A stretch of 64,000 bases of DNA from Liriodendron chinense (lineage: Eukaryota; Streptophyta; Magnoliopsida; Magnoliales; Magnoliaceae), in assembly GCA_003013855.2 (NCBI GenBank), contig ML058508.1, positions 1,787,001 through 1,851,000 of the forward strand. The letters are read 5' to 3'. This document shows, in pieces, positions 56,041 to 64,000 of this stretch; positions within the stretch are counted from its first letter, which is position 1; every line of letters begins with the position of its first letter. The translations under genes and the position numbers were made by a program. The notes beneath the pieces were generated by a model. The model had not been told where the DNA came from. It made no database searches and saw only the letters and a program-made list of their open reading frames with translations.

Positions 56041-56449
56041 GATTGATCCACTTATGATGCTGTGGATTGACCTTCCTTTAGCCACGGGTCTAGAGCTCTA
56101 ATGTGGAGCAGTTAGGGATGTGGATGTGATAGTGGATCGAGTAACCAAGTCAAGGGTTGTGACATTGTTCGTGGTGCCGTGGTAGTCGTGGTGGCGGTGG
56201 ACAAGGACGAGGACATGATGGACCTTGCTATGTTTTGAAACTTGTGAGTTCTCCAAACATCATTGGATTGTCTTTCCTCCTAGTTTGTCTGAGAGGAAAC
56301 CCAAACAATTTGAGTTAGTCTACTCTGATGTTTGGGGTCCTGCTCCTATTATCTCTCTTTTTGGATATAAATATTTTGTTACTTTCATTGATGATTGCTC
56401 CTGGATGACATGGGTTTATCTTCTAAAATCTAAGCATGAAGTGTTTGAT
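56041..56449 (+). pseudogene. copia integrase start of K
   Basis: A glycine-rich, frame-broken stretch (56100-56220) is followed by 'CEFSKHHWIVFPPSLSERKP', the zinc-binding end. Then come 'ELVYSDVWGPAPIISLFGYK' and 'YFVTFIDDCSWMTWVYLLKS', the integrase core start. The protein is cut at about 56450. Confidence 0.85.
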
Positions 56450-56815
56450 ACGACAAGGAAGCAACAAATAGGAAGACAGAAACCACAAATAGCAATAATT
56501 ACAAGGTTCATAACTACATGATTACAACAAACCACACTTACTAAGCATCTTTAGAGATACACCACACTTAGAAAGCATATCTAGAGTGCAAGGCTAAACC
56601 AGCAAGGAGACTAGGGCATTCCAAATCCCTTTGCCTCAACTGAATAGCCAAAGGCCTTATTTATAAGTAACTGCGGACTTCAGAGGGGATGAAATCCATC
56701 CGGGTTTCAAGGTCTTTCAAAGTTGGCAGATTGGTTACGGAGCTTTGTTGGCTACTCGGAATGGACTTGAGGAGCTGATAAATCTGTAGATGCTGATTTG
56801 ACTCAACGGGTTGGA
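56450..56815 (-). repeat. LTR-like fragment, minus orientation
   Basis: On the minus strand a TATA-like 'cttataaataaggcc' (near 56665) precedes a leader with 'gtttagccttgcactctag' and 'ttgtggtttctgtcttcc'. It interrupts the K integrase. No target duplication was found, so the family is not assigned. Confidence 0.4.
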
Positions 56816-57851
56816 TGACAAATAAACATTCCGGTGGCCCCCATGAAGTTTTTAATTGTGGGGATTTAATCACTACTGTTTTCTGTGGTATGGTCCACCT
56901 AAGACTTGGATCTGCTTCATTTTTGGGATCATGCCCTAAAACGAGCTTTCAAAATGGACGTGCAGTGTGGATGTAAGGTACATACATCACAGTGGACCCC
57001 GCAGTTAGGGATCCACCGACCTCGGTGGAGATCCACCCAAACCGCCCCATGCGGATTTCTCGCACAAGCGTTTCACATGACGTTCCTGCATTGGGATGCT
57101 ATGTGGGGCCCACAGTAATGTTTGTGAGAAATTCATCTCATCCATCTGTTTTTTGATCTCATTTCAGGAGCTACTACAAAAAATGGGCAGATGCAAAATT
57201 AACATGGGCCACATCAGAGGAACAATGGGGATTCAATGAACAATGTTGAAACATTTGTGTGGCCATCGTGAGTCAACACTGTTGAAACATACAGGGAGTT
57301 ATTTGCTGCTCTGGTTGCGTATGGCACTTGATGCCCAACACTTAAATGACACATGAGTCGACTTTGTGGGGCCCATTGTGATTTATGTATGTTATCCACT
57401 TCGTCCATCCATTTTAATAGATAATTTTAGGGCTTGACCCCAAAGATGAAGCATATCCAATGCTCAAGTGGACCACACCACATGAAACATTGTAAATTGA
57501 ACATCTACTATTGAAAAATTCTTAGGGGCCATAGGAAGTTTTGGAACCGCGAAATTTGTGTTTTAAGTTCATCAATGTCTATGTGATCTTATTAACAGCT
57601 TGGATGACATATAAACGTCATTGTGGGCCCTAGGAAGGTTTCAATGGTAGGAATCATTGTCCCCCTGCTTTCTATGGTGTGGTCTACTCGAGCTTTGGAT
57701 CTGCCTCATTTTTGGGCTCATCACCTAGAATGATCTCTCCAAATGAATGGACCATGTGGATATTACACAAACATTATGGTGGGGTCCACGAAACTTGATG
57801 ACGTCCACACGCAACGGATCACACGCACCACGCTCCCCTAAAAACGGAAGT
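56816..57851. repeat. Diverged MITE copies with 'gtggggcccac' core
   Basis: Two or more overlapping partial copies are present. Shared words include 'cccatccattt', 'agtggaccacaccac', 'ttggatgacaaataaacat' and 'ttggatctgc(c/t)tcattttt', and they recur in the same order in the MITE at 57852. No coding sequence is present. The copies may be nested in each other. Confidence 0.7.
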
Positions 57852-58377
57852 GGATTGCGTACCGAGTAACACAGTACGCTAAGTGTGCTGAGTAAACCTT
57901 GTGGGACCCACCATGATTTATACATTATATCCACTCTGCCCATCCATTTTACCAAATAATTGTAGGGCTTGATCCCAAAAACGAAGAATATCCAAATCTC
58001 AAGTGGACCACACCACAACAAACAGTGTGAATTGAATGTCAACCGTTGAAAAATAATTGGGGGCCACAGAAGTTTTGGATCAAGCTGATATTGTGTTTTC
58101 CCTTTATCCATGTCTTTGTGATTTTGTGAATAGGTTCAGATGAAAAATAAACATCACTGTGGGTCCTAGGAAGTTTCAACGGTGGAAATCATTATTCTCA
58201 CTGTTTCCTGACGTGGGGTCCACTTGAGCTTTGGATATGCTTCAATTTTGGGCTCAACCCCTAAAATGAGCTGGAAAAAATGATGGATGGCGTGGATAAA
58301 CCACATATATTTACGGTGGGCCCAGCAGAGCTTAGTCAGTACGATAAAAGTGTACTGAGGAACTCGAAAGGCAATCC
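57852..58377. mobile_element. MITE with ~65 bp diverged inverted ends
   Basis: The left end 'ggattgcgtaccgagtaac' pairs with the inverse of the right end 'gaactcgaaaggcaatcc'. The pairing continues inward to 'gtgggacccacca'/'cggtgggcccag'. Length is about 526 bp. No target duplication is evident. Confidence 0.65.
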
Positions 58378-58984
58378 GATTTCTGCCAAAAGGGCTTCAC
58401 GAAGCCGTTTCTCGATAGAGAAGAGGGTTTCGGAAGGGAACTCTCAAAATCCCTAAAATCCCCCCAAAAAATTGCAAGAAATCCCTATTCTTTGGCAGAT
58501 CTGTCAGCAAAATTTTGAAATTTTCTACCTATTGGAAGAAAAAAAATGGAAAGTAGAGCTTTTTTCGCACTTACGGTGATCGATTGGCCCACTGCTACTT
58601 CTGATTAGCAATCCTCTTCTACGATTGGCCCACTGGTACTTCTGATCAACAATCCTCTTCTACAGACTACAGGTACCGAAAATCCGATCGTTTCTCCCCC
58701 TTTCTCCCCCCTTTTTCTTCCGAGTATTTTGGGTATTTACGCAGTCCCCCATATCGGTACTTTTATCGCCAAAAAGGGGTTGCTGGCTACAGTTATCCCA
58801 TGCTAGGGTAGGTAGGTACTACGATTTCTATCCGAAAACTGATTTTGTCGTGAAAAATCGATAATATTGCCAAAAAATCGGCGATAATCGGAAGTGAAAC
58901 AAAATAATGGAGTTTTGGTTTCACAATTCTGGCGACACTGATAATATTGATATTTTGGCGACAATATGAACACTGGCAGGAACT
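58378..58984. other. Unassigned sequence
   Basis: This contains a local duplication of 'gattggcccactg(c/g)tacttctgat' (58578 and 58624) and oligo-A and oligo-C runs. No gene or element ends were recognised. Confidence 0.5.
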
Positions 58985-59222
58985 GCTCATCGACTCATGC
59001 TCTTGCTTTCATCCCTTTCTGTAAGAGTTCTTCCACTTGTCTTCTCATCTCATGCTCATGTGCGCTTATAAGGTGATGAGCTATATTTGGTAAATTGACG
59101 CCCATAACAAAATTGGCTTGGCATTGAATGTCTTTCATAGGGGAAGGCCAACTGATAACTCTTCGTGAGTGGGGTCTTTGAATTCTTCTAGGATATTTGT
59201 GTGAAACAAGTGAACTTGCCAA
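58985..59222 (-). pseudogene. Ty3/gypsy fragment (start of RT)
   Basis: The minus strand reads 'GVNLPNIAHHLISAHEHEMR' then 'RQVEELLQKGM'. This matches the conserved lead into gypsy RT (SLPNLPHYRMSPKEHEELQRQVEELL). Only about 75 codons remain. Confidence 0.72.
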
Positions 59223-60290
59223 ACATCATTGAAACATTGTATCCTAGTAATGTAAATTAAAGATGTATGGTTCCCTTTTTCACTTATTCACTTTGATCTT
59301 GGGGGTCTCTCTCCTGTCAAATTGGCATTTGGTTACAAATACTATGTAACTTTTATGGATGATTGCACCTGAACCACCTAGGTCTAGCTTTTGAAATCTA
59401 ATGAGGAAGTTTTTTCTACTACTAAGATTTTTCATGAGATAGTCACAAATGAGTTTGATGCAACTTTTACTTTAGAAAAAATGATGCATAAATTAAAACC
59501 TTATGTTCTAATAATTATGGAGAGTACATTCCATCTTTCTTCTAATCCTACTTGGCAGAAAATAGAATTGAATCTCAACTTCATTCCCTTGTACTCAACA
59601 AGATGGAGTAGCTGAGAGAAAAAACCTGCATCTCCTAGAAGTAGCTCGCGTACTTCTTTTGGAGATGAATGTTCCGAAGTGTTTTTAGGCCGATGCGGTC
59701 CATAGTGCTATATACTTGATTATAGAATGCCATCTGGGATCTTGGATGTTAAGATGCTGATTCAACTCTTACAATCAGATAAATCCCTTTTTTCTATACC
59801 CCCTGAAGGTGTTCGGGTGTGTGTGTGTTTTTTTTTTTTTTTTTTTTCCTTTAGCATTCATCGTGACAAGTTGGATGCCAGAGAGGGATACAAGTGCTAT
59901 TCTCAGGGGGTCCTAGGCAAACAATTCGTTTCAATGGATGTCACTTTTTTTGAGGATGTCCCCATCTATTTATTCATCTTATATCCTCTCAGGTGAACTA
60001 GATGCAACCTTATTGTTTGCTACCTGCTGGAACACATTCCTTTTCTGCTACTCTTCGATCTTCATTGTGAGCTGATGAGCATTTCAACCTTTTAGTCAGT
60101 GTGGATGCACTTGGTCCTGAATTGGTATACACAACCCATTGATATACCATACAATGGACTACACGGCTGTCTCCTTAAGAGTCATTTTGGGCCAACGTCT
60201 GGTAAAATTCCTCAGTGTACTCATGTATGGACCTGTTCTCTGGATGTAGCTGGTGGGTTCGTGAGAATAAAGATTGTGTACATGTGGTAG
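59223..60290 (+). pseudogene. copia integrase remnant (element L)
   Basis: Pieces include 'LAFGYKYYVTFMDDC', 'LLKSNEEVFSTTKIFHEIV', 'MPSGILDVKMLIQLLQSDKS' then 'LFSIPP', 'HRDKLDA' and 'KQFVSMDVTFFEDVP'. This order follows the copia integrase core and C-terminal region. It duplicates the region present in K, so it is a second copia element. Stops and a T-tract (59828-59847) break it. Confidence 0.85.
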
Positions 60291-60374
60291 GAATCGACAA
60301 TGTAACTGATCCTTCATCTTTTCCCAAGATCTGATTTTTTTTTTTCCTTTACCAAATCAATGCCTTTTTGCCTT

Positions 60375-61440
60375 AACTTTTATCCATTGAAAACTAAATT
60401 CCACCTCATAAAACGGTAGGACGTGTGCAAGCCGACTGAGGAAGGGGGAGCGGGGATAAAGAAAGTTGCAGACCATGAACAAGTCGCTATTGGGAAAATG
60501 GTATTGGAGATTTGGCAAGGAGGAAAGTTTGTGGAAGTAATAGCTAGGAAGTACAATGTTGAGGAAAGGGGGTGGCGGACAAAGAAGTCATCTCTGTACA
60601 AGTGATGGGGTTTTCTGTTGGGGGGGGGGGGGTTGCAAGATGATTTTCTGTGGCTGGCTTCAGTTTCCATGGATTTGGAAATTCCTATAGCTCAATGCTT
60701 TTTTGTCTCTCAACTTTGGAGGGGTGTGGCTCCCTCTTGTTGAAGGAACTTGCTAGAGGAGGTGGAGGAATTCATTAGTTTGAAGTGACTCTCTGAATTA
60801 GTGCTTTCTTCGGATCCAGATTCGTTGGTGTGGCTTGGGGATAAGTCCAGGCACTTTTCCGTGCGGTCCTTCTACACGATGCTTAGCGGTTCCCCTTTGG
60901 AAGCGGTTAGCACACACACATCTTATCTTTGGTCGTCTGGAGCCTTCTTAAAGGTAGCGTTTGCATGGCTAGCAGGGTGTAACAAGGTGCTAATGATCAA
61001 TAATTTGTGGAAGAGAGGATTGGTCCTTAACAATGTTCGCTTTGTTAGCGGAGCGAGGAGTTGTTGGACCATTTCTTTGTCCATTGCTTGTTTGTGAGGG
61101 GGGTTATGGAGAGGTTCTTGGGAATGTTCGGGATGGCTTAGGTGATGCCAAAGTCTATATGACAGATTTATTTTGGTTGTGGCAAGGGGGTGGAGTCAGC
61201 AAGAGAGGTAGGAAAAAAATGGACGTTGGATTTGCTTGCCGGAGTGTGGACGCTATGGGGGTGATAGGAACAACTGGTGCTTTCATAATCTAAGTGGGAA
61301 TATTCCGGGGGTTTTCAATAGGTTAAAAATGGATATTATAGTATGGGCTTCGTTATCACCTGCTTTCGTGGTTGTGATCTCTCTTGTAGCAGTTGGGTTG
61401 GCTTGTGATTCTTTGGCCTTTTGGCTAGTTGTTCAATAAA
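60375..61440 (+). pseudogene. LINE 3' portion with RT C-terminus
   Basis: 'CKPTEEGGAGIKKVADHEQV', 'IARKYNVEERGWRTKKSSLY' and later 'SVRSFYTMLSG' and 'AGCNKVLMINNLWKRGLVLN' are the connection and zf-RVT regions of plant LINEs. A tail reading 'GNIPGVFNRLKMDIIVWASL' ends at a stop near 61439, just before an (AT)n tract, which may be its 3' tail. Frames change several times, including at a poly-G run (60619-60632). Confidence 0.82.
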
Positions 61441-61452
61441 ACAGTAACCTTT

Positions 61453-61454
<2 letters not shown>

Positions 61455-61492
<38 letters not shown>
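61455..61492. repeat. (AT)n microsatellite
   Basis: About 19 units lie between the LINE 3' end and the foldback element at 61497. Confidence 0.95.
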
Positions 61493-61495
<3 letters not shown>

Positions 61496-61496
61496 T

Positions 61497-61866
61497 CACT
61501 CTCAAGTCCAACCGGTTGGATCACAGTTTGCAGTCCACCCAGCAGATTTCTTCCAACCTGTTAAGTACTTGTGACATCCAACCTTCTAGTAGGTTGGCCC
61601 CACCATGAGGATCACCTACTTAAAAAATCAGCCCTATCCAATTATTGAGCGAGCCACAATATAGAAAACAACATCTAGCCTTTGGTTAATAGAAAAATAT
61701 AAGTGTGGTACATTGGGTCAGTGGATGCAGCTTCTTTTTGCATGAGTTGTTCCTCATGGTGGGGCCAACTATTTAGGAAGATTGGATGTAAGAAGCACAT
61801 AATAGGTTGGAAGCAATCCACTGGGTGGACTGCAAATTGTGGTCCAACCGGTTGGACTTGAGAGTG
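61497..61866. mobile_element. Foldback MITE, 370 bp
   Basis: CACTCTCAAGTCCAACCGG at the left is the inverse of CCGGTTGGACTTGAGAGTG at the right. The pairing continues through 'cagtttgcagtccaccc' and 'ggttggccccaccatgagg', so most of the element is one long hairpin. It carries no coding capacity. It is bounded by (AT)n on the left and (GT)n on the right, which hide any target duplication. Confidence 0.85.
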
Positions 61867-61889
61867 CCTGTGTGTGCCTCTGTGTGTGC

Positions 61890-61935
<46 letters not shown>

Positions 61936-61966
61936 CTCTGTGTGTGTGTGCGCCTCTGTGTGTGTG

Positions 61967-62014
<48 letters not shown>
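61867..62014. repeat. (GT)n microsatellite with 'gcctct' interruptions
   Basis: About 148 bp of GT repeats are broken by cctctg and gcgcc spacers. It starts directly at the end of the foldback element. Confidence 0.95.
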
Positions 62015-62017
<3 letters not shown>

Positions 62018-63285
62018 CTTGACTTTCTCATCATCCGGCATATCTTTAAAGAGTTGGTTAAAACTTCCCATCCAATCGGCCCAAAAATCTCAGTTCTTTT
62101 ATAAGGTACGAATAACTGATCCATTACCCATTCACCCCCAATTTTGACAGAAAGTTTAACTCCTCTATCTTGCCACCTCCCCCAGCATCCTTGGATAGAC
62201 GTGGCCCCAATTGTGATCACAGACCTATGATTATGAGCATTGTCCCTACCTGGTGGTGATAGTTTTGCTCCCTCATGAATTTATCACTGTTCCATGAGTT
62301 GTATTATTGTATGGTTGTCTGCTGTTGGAGATGTTGGAACACATCCTGCCAACCTCTTCCTCGTCTACATCTTAGATATGCGACGTGTCCCATGTGCAGC
62401 CATCACAAAAGCAATGACATGATTATTCTCCGTGGTCCAGCAAGGATCTACCTGATCAACTTGCTCTAATACCACTTTGATATCACGTGGCACAAATGAC
62501 CAATGTATGTCATGTGTATACGGGACAGTACAAGAGGTTTAGACTTTAGACCGTTGATTTTTACCAGCCTGTAAACATTCTCATTGTTTCTGCTTAATAA
62601 CTATATAGATATTCTCATGCATGAATTCATGATTTGTAATCAGAAATCACCAAACAAATCAAAGGAGACCCACAAAGGCAATGAAATACCTTGCGTTGGC
62701 AGAATAGCACCATAGAATAAACAACGTCTTGGGGCAAGAAATTTAACAAGTAAGCTATAAGAGGGATTGGCAATCTCAACCCTACAAATGAGTCTCCGAA
62801 GATCTTTAGTTTTCAAAGAGAGGGAAAAAGCCCCAAAGCCATACATCCCTCGTTTATGTGTTTGTTTACTAGTTGAACCTTAATCAAGGGTACCTATCTT
62901 TTCTAAATTACCAAATGGTGAAGTTTTATCACCAAGCCAATTTTTGTCTGATACTTAAATAAGAGGGCCCCTTTTGTTAGGCCTTTGATCAAATCTCTAC
63001 TGTTAGTGTGTCATGTATGACCCGATAGTCCAATTAATGTGACCTTTAACAAATATGAAGCTTTCTGCATGTAAATGACATCCAACAGCTCCCAATCAGA
63101 ATATGGATCTATTTCAAATCAAAGTGGCATGTTTCGTTATTGGCTATATGTGAAATAGGGAAAGAAGAATGGTTTTAATAGAAACTAGAGAGAAGAAAAG
63201 AAAGACGAGAAAATAGAAGAAAAGTTGAAGAAAAAAGAAGAGAGGAGGAACGGCTGCTCACATGCTAGCCTCCTCACATTTTTCC
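62015..63285. other. Unassigned sequence with a PBS-like site
   Basis: On the minus strand 'tggtattagagca' (62461-62473) lies next to 'tgatatcacg' on the plus strand, which resembles a tRNA-Met primer site at an LTR edge. No gag-pol is seen to its left and no second LTR. The rest (62520-63285) shows no gene. A minus-strand frame of 68 codons ending at 62640 is not recognised. Confidence 0.35.
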
Positions 63286-63490
63286 AACCTAAGGGGGCGT
63301 TTGGCATCTCTACTCTAATTCAATAAGAGCTTTTTGAATAAGAGCTATTTCAATAAGCTCTTTTTGTTCTAGATCTTGTTTTAAATAAGCTCGTTTGGTA
63401 AAATCTCCAAAAAAAGCTCTTATTTAAAATAAGCAGGTTTGGTAAAACTTTCAAATAAGAGCTTTTTTAAGGGTAGTTGATGTCATTTTT
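63286..63490. repeat. Small AT-rich repeat, 'gggggcgtttgg' start
   Basis: 'agggggcgtttggcatctc' starts a stretch with repeated 'aataagagctttt' words in direct and inverted order, a form common to small non-autonomous plant elements. A matching right end was not defined. Confidence 0.45.
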
Positions 63491-63530
63491 AAAGATTGCA
63501 ACAACTTAAATATAAGAGCAATCCAAATGG

Positions 63531-64000
63531 TTGTTTGAGTGGACCGTCCATCATGTGGGGCTCAACATCAATGCTAATTGTCCTTTATGTGGGGCCCCTC
63601 AATGTCCACTACCCATCACCATCATGTGGACTCCACATTTAATGTGTCCATATTGTGGGCCCTACCTTCGAAGTGTATTGTCCATCATCTGGGGCCCAGT
63701 TTTGATAAACCATTCATCGTGTGAGGTGCACCTTCTATATGGATCATCCATCATACGGCCCACTTTGGATATGGGTCATCCATCATGAGAGACCTTGGAT
63801 GTGGACCGTCCATTAGGTGGGGCCCACTTGATGTCAACTGTCCATTATGAGGGGCCACACTTTTATGTGAGCCATCCATCATGTGAAGCCCACTCCGTCC
63901 ATTATGTGGGCCCACCTTAATATGGACCATTTTTTTGTGTGGGGCCCCACCTTCATTATGGGCCGTTCATCATGTGAGCCCATCTTTGATGTCAACTGAC
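63531..64000. repeat. Degenerate ~32 bp minisatellite, 'ccatcatgtggggcccac' unit
   Basis: The 'catgtgggg' word or a close variant recurs about every 24-36 bp (63554, 63589, 63625, 63654, 63689, 63719, 63755, 63785, 63815, 63846, 63880, 63904 and on). The units are diverged. The array runs off the window. Its core resembles that of the MITEs at 33761 and 57852. Confidence 0.8.

Noticed and set aside
61675..62220. A 181-codon minus-strand frame with long His-Thr repeats
   Set aside because: The repeats are the (GT)n microsatellite read on the minus strand and the rest overlaps the foldback element. No family is recognisable.
62461..62486. Primer-site-like motif beside a TG
   Set aside because: No LTR pair, gag or pol could be linked to it, so it was not raised to an element; it is mentioned in the unassigned region.

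Overview
The window is nuclear DNA of a flowering plant, made almost entirely of transposable elements inserted into one another. Evidence for a plant includes Ty3/gypsy polyproteins of Athila and Tat type, a chromovirus with a chromodomain, Ty1/copia and LINE remnants, a CACTA transposon, a tRNA-derived SINE, and a first exon encoding a plastid-transit-like peptide. The abundant small repeats with a 'gtgggccccacc' core resemble repeats I associate with magnoliid genomes; that lineage guess is weak.

Left block (1-33657). Everything here lies inside one minus-strand Tat-like element, H. Its 5' LTR is at 32792-33657 and its left end is outside the window. Two stacks of younger insertions sit in H. 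(a) Positions 1-14308 hold rearranged Athila-type LTR and gag pieces (D, A, A'). The A LTR is split by a ~3.3 kb solo LTR (B, 687-10470), which is itself split by a 6459 bp CACTA element (C, 1781-8239, TSD atg). C carries a decayed transposase exon and a captured exon of MGDG synthase. (b) Positions 16653-28691 hold a plus-strand Athila-type element (G) inserted in the RNase H domain of H. G is itself split in RNase H by a 2153 bp TG...CA element (J, 22137-24289, TSD aaatc).

Middle block (33658-45630). The only convincing host gene is an exon at 34508-34634 with a splice donor. It is preceded by a MITE (33761-34220). Its first intron carries a complete 10.1 kb Tat-like element (E, 35064-45187, TSD gtggg) and a 196 bp SINE with a 15 bp TSD. 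E carries an antisense gene downstream of integrase, with its own TATA box and candidate introns. H keeps a remnant of an equivalent antisense gene in the same place.

Right block (45630-64000). This is a graveyard of gypsy, LINE and copia fragments. One well-bounded chromovirus (F, 47957-54852, minus strand, TSD aatat) sits in the leader of a copia element (K). Further right come MITEs with 'gtgggccc' cores, a second copia remnant, a LINE 3' end, a foldback element between two microsatellites, and a degenerate ~32 bp minisatellite running off the end.

None of the elements looks able to move by itself: every pol has stops, and several have lost catalytic residues or have internal deletions. 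The most unusual pattern is that unrelated LTR families carry clusters of a short GC-rich palindrome just upstream of the TATA box (ACCGGT in the Athila-type LTRs, GGGCGCCC in J and F).
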